DNA of 64,000 nt, from contig NZ_JANUQM010000005.1 of the NCBI RefSeq assembly GCF_030386795.1, positions 186,001 through 250,000 on the forward strand, in the 5' to 3' direction. How positions within the stretch are numbered: position 1 is the first letter of the stretch; each line of letters opens with the position of its first letter. Source of the DNA: Streptomyces sp. S.PNR 29. Lineage in GTDB: Bacteria; Actinomycetota; Actinomycetes; Streptomycetales; Streptomycetaceae. This document shows positions 51,769 to 60,336 of the stretch, one piece after another. A model generated the notes under the pieces. The model saw only the letters and a list, made by a program, of their open reading frames with translations. It did no database searches and was not told where the DNA came from. The position numbers and the translations under genes are program-made.

Positions 51769-52224
51769 ATGATCCACTACCGAACCCGGCGCACGCTGAC
51801 GGAGGTGAACCGCGCCCTGAACGCCCGCTTTTCGCCCGTGTCGCGATCGCGTCCCTGCACCCTGGTCGTCTGCCGGGGCTGCTGCTGCGGCAACCCGCGC
51901 AAGCATCCCGGCACCGACCACGCCTGGCAGTTGGAGCGGCTGCGGGCCGGGGCGGCCGCGTCCGGGGGCGCCTTCGAGGTGCGGACGACGGACTGCCTCG
52001 GCCCCTGCGACCAGGCCAACGTCATCGTCGTCCAGCCCTCCACCGCAGGCCGGCTGGCCGGAGGCCGGGCGGCCTGGGTCGGTTTCGCCATGGACGACGA
52101 CTGCACGGACGACATCCTGCGCTGGGCCGCCGACGGCGGGCCCGGGATCGCCGAGCCACCGGTCACGCTGGAGCTGCAGTTCGTCAGCCCGCCGCGCGGG
52201 GCGCGGGCCCGGTCACGCCGGTGA
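51769..52224 (+). CDS. Thioredoxin-like [2Fe-2S] ferredoxin domain protein
   Basis: Protein of 151 residues with cluster ligands in two groups: LVVCRGCCCGNPRKHPG near residue 33 and TTDCLGPCDQANVIVVQPS near 83. This matches the thioredoxin-like 2Fe-2S ferredoxin fold seen in stand-alone proteins. An Arg-rich end (GARARSRR) follows. Its last 41 bases overlap the 3' end of the convergent XdhC-like gene. Electron partner and role are unknown; position beside a molybdenum oxidoreductase operon is suggestive only. Confidence 0.78.
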   Translation: MIHYRTRRTLTEVNRALNARFSPVSRSRPCTLVVCRGCCCGNPRKHPGTDHAWQLERLRAGAAASGGAFEVRTTDCLGPCDQANVIVVQPSTAGRLAGGRAAWVGFAMDDDCTDDILRWAADGGPGIAEPPVTLELQFVSPPRGARARSRR

Positions 52225-53362
52225 CGGTGACCGGTCCGCCGAAGCCCGCCTCTCGACTCCCGTCGCGATGGATCGGCGTCTCCGAGTCCGTCAGCGGCAG
52301 GCCCGTCCCGCCCCTCCTGGACGCGACGATCTCCGCCGCGATGGACAGGGCGGTCTCCTCGGGCGTACGGGCGCCCAGGTCGAGGCCGATCGGCGACCTC
52401 AGCCGGGCCAGCTCCCGCTCGGACAGGCCGGCCTCACGCAGCCGCCGGTGACGGTCCGCGTGGGTGCGGCGCGAGCCCATCGCCCCGACGTACGCCACCG
52501 GCATCCGCAGTGCCTCCTCCAGCAGGGGGATGTCGAACTTGGCGTCGTGGGTGAGCACGCACAGCACCGTGCGTCGGTCGGTGTCCGTCCGCCGCAGGTA
52601 GCGGTGCGGCCAGTCGACGACGATGTCGTCGGCCTCGGGGAAGCGGGCCCGTGTCGCGAATATGGGACGGGCGTCGCACACGGTCACGTGGTAGCCGAGG
52701 AACTTGCCCGCGCGGACGAGCGCCGCGGCGAAGTCGACCGCCCCGAAGACGAGCATCCGGGGCGGCGGCACGCTCGCCTCGACGAGCAGGGAGAGGCCGC
52801 CGGGGCAGTGCGTGCCGTCCTCGGAGAGCTCGACCGTGCCGGTCCGGCCGGTCTCCAGCAGGGCCGAGGCCTCCGCGGCAGCCGTCCGGTCCAGGCCGGC
52901 CTCACCGCCGAGACCGCCCTCGTACGACCCGTCGGGCCGCACGAGCAGGGCTCGGCCGAGGAGGTGGGCCGGACCCCGGGCGACTCGTGCGAGGGCCGTC
53001 GGCTCGTTCCGGGCGGCGGCCGACAGTGCCGCCCGGAACAGCGGCGCCTGAGCGCCGACCGGCGTGACCAGGACGTCGATCACCCCGCCGCAGGTCAGCC
53101 CGACGGCGAAGGCGTCCTCGTCGCTGTAGCCGAACCGTTCGAGCACCGTCTCGCCGTCCGCCAGGGCCTGCCGGCACAGGTCGTACACCGCTCCCTCCAC
53201 GCAGCCGCCGGAGACCGAGCCGATGACCGTGCCCTCGCTGTCGACGGCGAGGGCGGCACCGGGACCGCGCGGTGCGCTGCCGCCGACGGACACGACGGTG
53301 GCGACGGCGAAGTCCCGGCCCTCCTCGGCCCAGCGGCTCAGCTCCTCGGCGAGGTCAAGCAT
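52184..53362 (-). CDS. XdhC/PaoD-type molybdenum-cofactor maturation factor
   Basis: Chaperone of 392 residues that would modify (sulfurate) and insert the molybdenum cofactor into the adjacent oxidoreductase. The N-terminal XdhC/CoxI domain carries ATVVSVGGSAPRGPGAALAV and GSVSGGCVEGAVYD. A C-terminal Rossmann domain contains MLVFGAVDFAAALVRAGKFLGYHVTVCDARP and VAYVGAMGSRRTHADR. The ATG overlaps the molybdenum-subunit stop by eight bases, and its own 3' end overlaps the convergent 2Fe-2S gene. Last gene of the four-gene operon. Confidence 0.88.
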   Translation of the reverse strand: MLDLAEELSRWAEEGRDFAVATVVSVGGSAPRGPGAALAVDSEGTVIGSVSGGCVEGAVYDLCRQALADGETVLERFGYSDEDAFAVGLTCGGVIDVLVTPVGAQAPLFRAALSAAARNEPTALARVARGPAHLLGRALLVRPDGSYEGGLGGEAGLDRTAAAEASALLETGRTGTVELSEDGTHCPGGLSLLVEASVPPPRMLVFGAVDFAAALVRAGKFLGYHVTVCDARPIFATRARFPEADDIVVDWPHRYLRRTDTDRRTVLCVLTHDAKFDIPLLEEALRMPVAYVGAMGSRRTHADRHRRLREAGLSERELARLRSPIGLDLGARTPEETALSIAAEIVASRRGGTGLPLTDSETPIHRDGSREAGFGGPVTVTGVTGPAPRAAG

Positions 53363-55472
53363 GCGGGCCGGCCATCAGGACGCGGTCGGGCCGGATGGGC
53401 AGGTTCCGGTGGCGTACGCCGGTCGCGTGCCAGACCGCGTTGGCGATCGCCGCCGCGGCGCCCACGATGCCGATCTCTCCGATGCCCTTGATGCCGACCG
53501 GGTCGTCGGGGTCCGGGTCGTCCACCCAGTCCGCCTCGATGAGCGGTACGTCGGCGTGCGTGGCGACGTGGTAGCCCGCGAGGTCGGCGCCGTAGTGGCC
53601 GCCCGTGGCGTGGTCCCGGACCGCCTCTTCGTGCAGGGCCATGGAGATGCCCCAGGTCATGCCGCCGACGAACTGGTTGCGGGCGGTGAGCGGGTTGATG
53701 ATCCGGCCCGCCGCGAAGATGCCCAGCATGCGCCGCACGCGCACCTCCCCGGTGGCGGGGTCCACGGCGACCTCGGCGAACTGCGCCCCGAAGGAGTGCC
53801 GTTCCTTCTGGGCGAGGGCGCCGATGGCCGCGGTGGTGTCCGACCGTACGGTGATGCCCTCCGGCGGGACGCCGGGGGTCAGGGCGAGCCGCTCCCGCAG
53901 TTCGCCGGCCGCGGCCTGGACCGCCCACGACCAGGAACGGGTGCCCATCGAACCGCCGGCGATCATCGCCGGGCCGAAGTCGCTGTCACCGATGCGCACC
54001 TGGACGCGGTCCGGTGCCACCTCCAGCGCGTCGGCGGCGACCAGGGTGAGCGCGGTCCGGGCTCCGGTTCCGATGTCCGCGGCGTTGACCCGCACCGTGA
54101 AGGTGCCGTCCGCCTCGGCCGTCACGGCCGCCGTGGAGGGCATGGCTCCCACGGGGAAGGAGGCCGCAGCGGTGCCGGTGCCGAGCAGCCAGCGCCCCTC
54201 CCGGCGCAGGCCGGGACGCGGGTCCCGGTCCGCCCAGCCGAACCGGCGGGCGCCCTCCCGGAAGCAGGCGAGCAGGTTGCGGCTGCCGAACGGCAGTCCG
54301 GACACCGGTCCCCGCTCGGGCTCGTTGCGCACGCGCAGCTCGATCGGGTCGAGGCCGCACCGCTCGGCGAGTTCGTCGAGCGCCGACTCCAGCGCGAACG
54401 AGCCCGGTGCCTCGCCCGGCGCTCGCATCCAGGTCGGGGTCGGCACGTCGAGCCGTACGAGCCGGTTGGCGGTGTGGTGGGCGTCGGCGTCGTACATCGA
54501 CCGTGAGGCCCCGGCGCTCGGCTCCATGAACTCGTGCACGGTCGAGGTGAGGCTCAGGGAGCGGTGCTCCAGTGCGCGCAGCCGCCCGTCGGCGTCGGCG
54601 CCGAGCCTGAGGCGCTGGGTGGTGGGGCTGCGGTAGCCGGCCAGCGTGAACATCTGACGACGGGTCAGGACGACGCGGACCGGGCGCTGCAGGACGGTCG
54701 CGGCCATCACGGCGGCCACCTGGTGGGCGCGCAGCCCCTTACTGCCGAAGCCGCCGCCGACGTGTTCGGAGCGCACCCGCACGGAGGCCGGGTCGAGCTG
54801 GAACATGCTCGCCAGCTCGCTCGCGACCCACGTGGTGCCCTGGTTGGAGTCGACGACCTCCAGTCGGCCGCCCTCCCAGAGCGCGGTCGCCGCATGCGGT
54901 TCCATCGGGTTGTGGTGCTCTTCCGGGGTGGTGTACTCGGCGTCCACCACGAACGCGGACGCGGCGAGTTCCGCCTCCAGGTCGCCCTTCTCCGTCACCG
55001 CCGGCATATGGCCGTCCAGCGGGTAGGCGTCCGGGCGGTCGGCGGAGAAGGTGATGTCGTGCGGCTCCTCCTCGTAGTGCACCACCAGCGCCTCGGCGGC
55101 CTCCCTGGCCTGCTCGGGCGTCTCGGCGACGACCAGCGCCACCGGCCAGCCCACATGCGGCACCCGGTCGTGCTGGAAGACGGCGGCGGTCGGGTCGGGG
55201 AAGCCGAGCAGGCCGGTGTAGCCGGTGTCGACCCGCGGAGCGTTCTCGTGGTGCAGGACGGTGAGCACGCCCGGCATGTCGAGGACGGGAGCGGTCTCCA
55301 GCGCGCGTATGCGGCCACGGGCGGCCGTGGACACCACCAGCCAGCCGTGGGCCAGTTCGGCGAAAGGTATCTCCGCCGCGTAGCGGGCCGCTCCGGTGAC
55401 CTTGTCACGGCCCTCCACGCGGGTGTGCGCGGTACCGACGGAGCCCTTGTGCGCCGAGGGGGCGGTGGTCAT
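53355..55472 (-). CDS. Molybdopterin-binding subunit of aldehyde/xanthine oxidoreductase
   Basis: Catalytic subunit of 705 residues binding the molybdenum cofactor. Landmarks are the start HTRVEGRDKVTGAARYAAEIP, TTPEEHHNPMEPHAATALWEG, the cofactor motif EHVGGGFGSKGLRAHQ, and IKGIGEIGIVGAAAAIANAV, which holds the catalytic Glu. Sequence resembles PaoC-type aldehyde oxidoreductases as much as xanthine dehydrogenase; missing xanthine-site residues cannot be judged by eye. ATG 55472 overlaps the FAD-subunit stop by four bases. Confidence 0.9.
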   Translation of the reverse strand: MTTAPSAHKGSVGTAHTRVEGRDKVTGAARYAAEIPFAELAHGWLVVSTAARGRIRALETAPVLDMPGVLTVLHHENAPRVDTGYTGLLGFPDPTAAVFQHDRVPHVGWPVALVVAETPEQAREAAEALVVHYEEEPHDITFSADRPDAYPLDGHMPAVTEKGDLEAELAASAFVVDAEYTTPEEHHNPMEPHAATALWEGGRLEVVDSNQGTTWVASELASMFQLDPASVRVRSEHVGGGFGSKGLRAHQVAAVMAATVLQRPVRVVLTRRQMFTLAGYRSPTTQRLRLGADADGRLRALEHRSLSLTSTVHEFMEPSAGASRSMYDADAHHTANRLVRLDVPTPTWMRAPGEAPGSFALESALDELAERCGLDPIELRVRNEPERGPVSGLPFGSRNLLACFREGARRFGWADRDPRPGLRREGRWLLGTGTAAASFPVGAMPSTAAVTAEADGTFTVRVNAADIGTGARTALTLVAADALEVAPDRVQVRIGDSDFGPAMIAGGSMGTRSWSWAVQAAAGELRERLALTPGVPPEGITVRSDTTAAIGALAQKERHSFGAQFAEVAVDPATGEVRVRRMLGIFAAGRIINPLTARNQFVGGMTWGISMALHEEAVRDHATGGHYGADLAGYHVATHADVPLIEADWVDDPDPDDPVGIKGIGEIGIVGAAAAIANAVWHATGVRHRNLPIRPDRVLMAGPHA

Positions 55473-56461
55473 CGGGCGGCCCCCTCGGCGAGTTCGGTCA
55501 GCACGGCCACGACGAGGTTGCGCATCAGTGTCACCTTGTATCCGTTGTGCTGGAGAGGCTTGGCGGCGGCCAGTTCGGCGTCCGCGGCCGCGGCGAAGGT
55601 GTCGGCGTCGGCCGGCGCACCGGCCAGCACCCGCTCGGCCGCCCGGGCCCGCCACGGCCGGGACGCGACCGCCCCGAAGGCCAGGCGGGCATCCCGTACG
55701 ACGCCGTCCTGGACCTCCAGCGCGGCGGCGATCGAGCCGATGGCGAAGGCGTACGAGGCGCGCTCGCGCACCTTCCGGTAGCGGGAGTGGGCGGCCACCG
55801 GGGCGGGCGGCAGGGTGACGCCGGTGATGAGGGCACCCGGCGGCAGGGCGGTCTCCCGGTGCGGGGTGTCGCCCACGGGCAGGTAGAACTCGGCGAGCGG
55901 CAACGCTCCCGGCCCGTCGGTCGTTTCGAACGTCACGACGGCGTCGAAGGCGGCGAGGGCCACGCCCATGTCGGAGGGGTGGGTGGCCACGCAGTGGGCG
56001 GAGGCGCCCAGAATGGCGTGGTTGTGGTGCTCGCACTCGATGGCGGGGCAGCCGCTGCCGGGGACGCGCTTGTTGCACGGTTTGGTCACGTCGGCGAAGT
56101 AGCCGCAGCGGGTGCGCTGGAGCAGGTTTCCGCCGACGGTGGCCATGTTGCGCAGCTGACCGGACGCGCCGGCCAGCACGGCCTGCGTCAACGCCGGGTA
56201 GCGGCGGCGGACTTCGGGGTGGGCGGCGAGGTCGCTGTTGGTGACGGTCGCGCCGATGCGCAGGCCGCCGTCCTCGGCCGGCTCGATCCGGTCCAGGGGC
56301 AGTTCACGGACGTCGACGAGGCGGGCGGGCCGCTCGACGCCGGTCTTCATCAGGTCGACGAGGTTGGTGCCGCCGCCGAGGAAACGGGCGTCCGGGTCGG
56401 CGTCGAGCAGCGCGACGGCGCCGGCGACGTCGAGGGCGCGCTGATAGCCGAACTCCCTCAT
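55469..56461 (-). CDS. FAD-binding subunit, PaoB/YagS-like
   Basis: Subunit of 330 residues that carries FAD. The flavin loop FLGGGTNLVDLMKTGVERP is near residue 28, and GQLRNMATVGGNLLQRTRC is typical of the family. A cysteine-rich insert (RCGYFADVTKPCNKRVPGSGCPAIECEHH) with four cysteines matches the extra [4Fe-4S] insertion of E. coli PaoB, followed by HAILGASAHCVATHPSDMGVAL. This insertion supports a PaoABC-type aldehyde oxidoreductase. Both ends overlap neighbours as ATGA. Confidence 0.88.
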   Translation of the reverse strand: MREFGYQRALDVAGAVALLDADPDARFLGGGTNLVDLMKTGVERPARLVDVRELPLDRIEPAEDGGLRIGATVTNSDLAAHPEVRRRYPALTQAVLAGASGQLRNMATVGGNLLQRTRCGYFADVTKPCNKRVPGSGCPAIECEHHNHAILGASAHCVATHPSDMGVALAAFDAVVTFETTDGPGALPLAEFYLPVGDTPHRETALPPGALITGVTLPPAPVAAHSRYRKVRERASYAFAIGSIAAALEVQDGVVRDARLAFGAVASRPWRARAAERVLAGAPADADTFAAAADAELAAAKPLQHNGYKVTLMRNLVVAVLTELAEGAAR

Positions 56462-57012
56462 GCCACCGCCTCCGTCGTCTCGGTCCGGGCCGCGGCCGCG
56501 CGGGCGACCGCCTGGACGATCGACACATACGCGCCGCAGCGGCACAGGTTGCCGCTCATCCGCTCCCGGATCTCGTCGGGGGTCAGCGGAGGTGGTCCCG
56601 CCTCGGGACGGACGTCGTCGGTGACCGCGCTCGGCCAGCCCGCCGCGTGCTCCTCGATCACCGCCACGGCGGAACAGATCTGGCCCGGCGTGCAGTAACC
56701 GCACTGGTAGCCGTCCAGGTCGAGGAACGCCTGCTGCACCGGGTGGAGTCGGTCGCCCTCGGCCATGCCCTCGATGGTGGTGATCTCGCGCCCCTCGGCC
56801 GCCACCGCGAGCTGCAGGCAGGCCACGGCCCGGCGTCCGTCGAGCAGGACGGTGCAGGCGCCGCACTGGCCCTGGTCGCAGCCCTTCTTCGTGCCGGTCA
56901 GATCGAGACGCTCGCGCAGGGCGTCGAGCAGGGTCGTGCGGTGGTCGACGGACAGCGTGTACTTCTCGCCGTTGATCTTCAAGGTGACGGCGCTGGACGT
57001 CGATGGGGCCAT
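56458..57012 (-). CDS. [2Fe-2S] subunit, PaoA/XdhS-like
   Basis: Electron-transfer subunit of 184 residues. First cluster ligands: KGCDQGQCGACTVLLDG with a further Cys in VACLQL. Second cluster: QCGYCTPGQICSA and SGNLCRCGAYV. No Tat signal is present, so the complex should be cytoplasmic, unlike periplasmic E. coli PaoABC. GGAAGG lies six bases before ATG 57012. First gene of the operon, controlled from the divergent region with two operators before TetR. Confidence 0.9.
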   Translation of the reverse strand: MAPSTSSAVTLKINGEKYTLSVDHRTTLLDALRERLDLTGTKKGCDQGQCGACTVLLDGRRAVACLQLAVAAEGREITTIEGMAEGDRLHPVQQAFLDLDGYQCGYCTPGQICSAVAVIEEHAAGWPSAVTDDVRPEAGPPPLTPDEIRERMSGNLCRCGAYVSIVQAVARAAAARTETTEAVA

Positions 57013-57216
57013 GAGCAGCCTTCCTTCGTGTCCGGAACACGTCCGAGGGGACGGTCCGGCAGGCAGAGGAACAAGAGAACGAAGCAGGGGACCAGGAGAT
57101 GGCGCTGTACAGGAGGTGATCGGTTCGGAACGATGCGGGATGCGGGACGGTACTCCGAGGGCTCTCGCCACCGGCCGGCCCGCACCGGCCGCGTCCACCG
57201 CTATCGTGGACGTAAC

Positions 57217-57262
57217 CGGACAGCTGTCCGCTCATTGAGAACGTAACACGGACAGGTGTCCG
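57217..57262. promoter_or_regulatory. Tandem TetR-type operators
   Basis: CGGACAGCTGTCCG (57217-57230, perfect palindrome) and CGGACAGGTGTCCG (57249-57262) lie with centres 32 bp apart, about three helical turns. Both belong to a longer direct repeat of the form ACGTAAC-(A)-CGGACAGSTGTCCGCT. The second ends 45 bases before the TetR start. Confidence 0.75.
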
Positions 57263-57306
57263 CTTAGCAAGGACGGGATTCGGCCAGGAGCCCGCGAGGA
57301 GGACGA

Positions 57307-57885
57307 GTGCAGCAGAAGAAGGACGCGCCTCTGCGCTCGGACGCGCAGCGCAATCGCGAGCGCATCCTGGAAGTGGCCCTGGTCGAGCTGACCCACTGCG
57401 CGGACGCCCCGCTGAGCGCGATCGCCAAGAAGGCGGGCGTCGGTCAGGGCACGTTCTACCGCAACTTCCCCAATCGCGAGGCGCTCGTCCTTGAGATCTA
57501 CCGCTACGAGATGCAGCAGGTGGCCGACAGCGCGACCCAGTTGCTCCGGACCCGGGAACCCGACCGGGCCCTGCGCGAGTGGATGGACCGTCTCGCCCGC
57601 TTCGCCATGGCCAAGGCCGGGCTCGCGGACGCGATCCGCCAGGCCACCAGCGGACCGGGAAGTCCTGCGAAGCCGGGCCACACCCCGGTGAGTTCCGCGG
57701 CCGAACTCCTGCTCCGGGCCAACGAGAAGGCCGGCACCATCCGCCCGGGCGTCACCGCGGACGACTTCTTCCTCGCCATCGCCGGGCTCTGGCAGATCGA
57801 CCCCGGCGGAGACTGGCAACCGCGCGCCACCCGGCTCCTGGACCTGGTCATGGACGGGCTGCGGGCGGGGGCACGCGGCGGCTGA
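57307..57885 (+). CDS. TetR-family transcriptional regulator
   Basis: Repressor of 192 residues. The N-terminal helix-turn-helix is SAIAKKAGVGQGTFYRNFPNREALVLE (about residues 39-65), followed by a helical ligand domain. AGGAGG lies six bases upstream of GTG. It is divergent from the aldehyde-oxidoreductase operon with two operators between, so it most likely represses that operon and itself. Ligand may be an aromatic aldehyde or acid; inferred only. Confidence 0.88.
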   Translation: MQQKKDAPLRSDAQRNRERILEVALVELTHCADAPLSAIAKKAGVGQGTFYRNFPNREALVLEIYRYEMQQVADSATQLLRTREPDRALREWMDRLARFAMAKAGLADAIRQATSGPGSPAKPGHTPVSSAAELLLRANEKAGTIRPGVTADDFFLAIAGLWQIDPGGDWQPRATRLLDLVMDGLRAGARGG

Positions 57886-57983
57886 GAACCGCACAGGCCG
57901 CCGCAAGCCGCCACGCCGAGCTGCGGAGCGGTCCGGCCGTGTGCCGCTCGGAGTGACGGCGGCACCGGACCGGCAGCCACTCT

Positions 57984-58017
57984 CCCGGGTATGTGCCCGG
58001 TATGAGCCCGGTATGAC
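57984..58017. repeat. Three tandem 11-12-bp repeats upstream of the CtaG-like gene
   Basis: CCCGGGTATGTG, CCCGGTATGAG and CCCGGTATGAC follow one another without gaps, about 80 bases before the CtaG-like start. They could be binding sites arranged on one face per turn. Confidence 0.6.
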
Positions 58018-58097
58018 GACGGTTGCCGCGGCGGCCGGGCGCCCCTCCCCCGCCCGTGCGCGGCGTAGAGTGCCTCGGCGTCAGGAGGGAGAGGGCG

Positions 58098-59075
58098 TTG
58101 GGGAGTCCGCCGGAGCTCACCCTGGGGCGGTTGCTGTCCTCGTGGGAACTGGACGTGCCGGTCCTGCTGCTCGTCGCCCTGCTCGGCGTGCCCTACGGCT
58201 GGGGCGTGCTGCGGCTGAGGCGCCGGGGCGAGCGCTGGCCTCTGCCACGCCTCGCCGCGTTCGCCCTGCTCGGCCTCGGCACGCTCGTCGTGGCCACGAT
58301 GTCCGCGCCGGCCGTGTACGCCCACGCGCTGTTCTGGCCGGCCGCGCTCCAGAACGTCCTGCTCGACCTGGTCGCCCCCCTCGGCCTGGCGCTGGGCGAT
58401 CCACTGCGGCTGGCCGTGCGCGCCCTGCCCGAACGGGCCGCCGGCCGCGTCCGGCGGGCGATGACCGGGCGGCTGGTGCGCCTGCTCACCTTCCCGCTGG
58501 TCAGCACGGCGCTCGTACTCGCGACCGAGCTGACCGTGTACTTCACCCCGTACTTCGGAACCGCCCTGCGACACGGCTGGCTGCACGAGCTGATGTATCT
58601 GCACCTGCTGCTCGCCGGATGCCTCTTCGTGGTGCCGGTGCTCACCCGCGAGGAGGCGCTGCCGCCGTGGTGCACGCACCCGGTGCGGGCGGCGCTGGTG
58701 TTCGTCGACGGGGTCATCGACGCCGTGCCGGGGATCGCGGTGATGACCCACGGCTCGTTGATCGCCGGTGCCTGGTACCTGCACCACGCCCCGTCCTGGG
58801 CGCCGGACGTGCACCACGACCAGCAGCTCGGCGGCGGCGCGATGATCGGCACAGCCGAACTGGTGGCGCTGCCCTTCCTGCTGGCGATCCTCGTCCAGTG
58901 GGCGCGCGCCGAACGCGCCGAGACCGCCGTACTGGACCGCCGTCTGGACGCGGAGCTGGTCCCGGCGGCGCCCGCAGCCGGACCGGCGCAGGGCCCGGAA
59001 CTCGTACGGCCGTGGTGGGAGACCGAGAACGGCGAGGTCGCCCAGCGCATCAGGCAGCGGCGGCCGAGCCCCTGA
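58098..59075 (+). CDS. CtaG-like cytochrome c oxidase assembly membrane protein
   Basis: Integral membrane protein of the caa3-type CtaG family, with about 325 residues and seven helices. Landmarks are YAHALFWPAALQNVLLDLVAPLGLALGDPLRLA, HELMYLHLLLAGCLFVVPVLT, and the His-rich end YLHHAPSWAPDVHHDQQLGGG with likely copper-binding histidines. The start is uncertain: TTG 58098 is used because AGGAGG and GAGAGGG lie upstream at 4-10 bases and homologous sequence begins there; upstream in-frame ATG/GTG codons have no ribosome site. Role is copper delivery or heme-copper oxidase assembly. Confidence 0.78.
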   Translation: MGSPPELTLGRLLSSWELDVPVLLLVALLGVPYGWGVLRLRRRGERWPLPRLAAFALLGLGTLVVATMSAPAVYAHALFWPAALQNVLLDLVAPLGLALGDPLRLAVRALPERAAGRVRRAMTGRLVRLLTFPLVSTALVLATELTVYFTPYFGTALRHGWLHELMYLHLLLAGCLFVVPVLTREEALPPWCTHPVRAALVFVDGVIDAVPGIAVMTHGSLIAGAWYLHHAPSWAPDVHHDQQLGGGAMIGTAELVALPFLLAILVQWARAERAETAVLDRRLDAELVPAAPAAGPAQGPELVRPWWETENGEVAQRIRQRRPSP

Positions 59076-59146
59076 GCTCCCCTGTTTTCCCCTCCCGCCC
59101 ACCGACATCTTGACGCGTAAATGACAACGATGGCTTGATGTCCTGA

Positions 59147-59160
59147 TGGGAGCGCTCCCA
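59147..59160. promoter_or_regulatory. Perfect CebR box
   Basis: TGGGAGCGCTCCCA is identical to the Streptomyces CebR operator. It lies 48 bases before the esterase start, and a TTGACG element lies at 59110-59115. An in-frame ATG inside the box should not be taken as the gene start. Confidence 0.85.
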
Positions 59161-59208
59161 CCCCGCGCGCGGAGCGCGCTGATGGATGCAGCCAGGGAAG
59201 GGAACACC

Positions 59209-60306
59209 ATGCGCAGCACCCGCCGCTCGCCCTTACGGATCCTCCCGCTTCTGGGGCTGTTGGCCGCCCTGCTCCTGGGGCTGACCGTGGCACCACGCGC
59301 CGCGGCAGCACCCACGGCCGACGCCGTACGCATCATGCCGCTGGGCGATTCGATCACCGGCTCGCCGGGCTGCTGGCGGGCGGTGCTGTGGAACCGGCTG
59401 CGAAGCGCCGGGTACACGGACATCGACTTCGTCGGCACCCTCCCGCCCCAGGGCTGCGGGCAGGCACACGACGGCGACAACGAAGGCCACGGCGGCGAAC
59501 TGGTCACCAACGTGGCAGACCAGAACCTGCTGCCCGCACGGCTGGCGGCCACCCTGCCGGACATCGTTGTCATGCACTTCGGTACGAACGACGTCTGGAG
59601 CAACATCGCCCCCGACCGCATCCTCGCCGCCTACACCAAGCTCGTGCAGCAGATGCGTGCCTCCAACCCGGACATGAAGATCCTCGTCGCGCAGCTCATC
59701 CCCATGAACCCCGGCAACTGCACGGCCTGCGCGCAGCGCGTCGTCGACTTCAACGCGCGGATCCCCGACTGGGCCCGGGCGACCAACACCAGCCGTTCCC
59801 CCGTGACCGTCGTCGACCAGTGGACGGGCTTCAGCACGGCCGCCGACACCTACGACGGTGTGCACCCCAACGCCTCCGGTGACAGCAAGATCGCTGCCCG
59901 CTGGTACCCGGCCCTGACCGCGCTCCTCGACGCGGGCACACCCGGAGACCCCGGCGACCCCGGTGACCCGGGCGGCGGCGACCCCGCCTGCACCGCGTCC
60001 TTCCGGGCCGTCTCCACCTGGCAGGGCGGCTATCAGGGCGAGGTGACGGTGACCAACACCTCCGGCTCTCCGGTCTCGGGCTGGACCGCGACGGTCGTCC
60101 CCGCCGAGGGCGTACGTCTCACCCAGGTCTGGAACGGCAGCCTCACCACGGCCGCCGACGGCAGGGCCACCGTCACCAACGCGGCGTGGAACGGCGCCCT
60201 GGCCCCGGGTGCGAACGCCACCTTCGGCTTCATCGCCACCACCCCGGCGACGGCCGGCACCCCCTCGGCCGCCGTCAGCTGCACCGTCCGAGCCGCTACC
60301 TCCTGA
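59209..60306 (+). CDS. Secreted SGNH/GDSL acetyl-esterase with C-terminal CBM2
   Basis: Extracellular carbohydrate esterase, of the SGNH (CE3-like) type. Residues 1-34 form a signal peptide (PRAAAAP). The catalytic domain (about residues 38-240) shows block I PLGDSITGSPG (nucleophile Ser), Gly block GHGGE, block III HFGTNDVW, and block V YDGVHPNASGD (Asp-His). A GDPGDPGDPGGGD linker leads to a CBM2 (about residues 262-360; CTASFRAVSTWQGGYQGEVTV, VSGWTATV, VWNGSL). GGAAGGGAA lies seven bases before the ATG. The GH5 mannanase starts 30 bases later, so both share the CebR box. Likely to deacetylate xylan or mannan. Confidence 0.9.
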   Translation: MRSTRRSPLRILPLLGLLAALLLGLTVAPRAAAAPTADAVRIMPLGDSITGSPGCWRAVLWNRLRSAGYTDIDFVGTLPPQGCGQAHDGDNEGHGGELVTNVADQNLLPARLAATLPDIVVMHFGTNDVWSNIAPDRILAAYTKLVQQMRASNPDMKILVAQLIPMNPGNCTACAQRVVDFNARIPDWARATNTSRSPVTVVDQWTGFSTAADTYDGVHPNASGDSKIAARWYPALTALLDAGTPGDPGDPGDPGGGDPACTASFRAVSTWQGGYQGEVTVTNTSGSPVSGWTATVVPAEGVRLTQVWNGSLTTAADGRATVTNAAWNGALAPGANATFGFIATTPATAGTPSAAVSCTVRAATS

Positions 60307-60336
60307 CCCACCCCCCTCCCCCTCTTTGGAGCCGCC

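Noticed and set aside
57908..58097. Extended N-terminus of the CtaG-like protein from upstream in-frame codons
   Set aside because: The extra residues are Pro/Arg-rich, lack a ribosome site, and homologous sequence begins near TTG 58098.
59146..59208. Start of the SGNH esterase at the ATG inside the CebR box
   Set aside because: This would place an operator in coding sequence and precede the signal peptide by 21 residues; ATG 59209 has a ribosome site.
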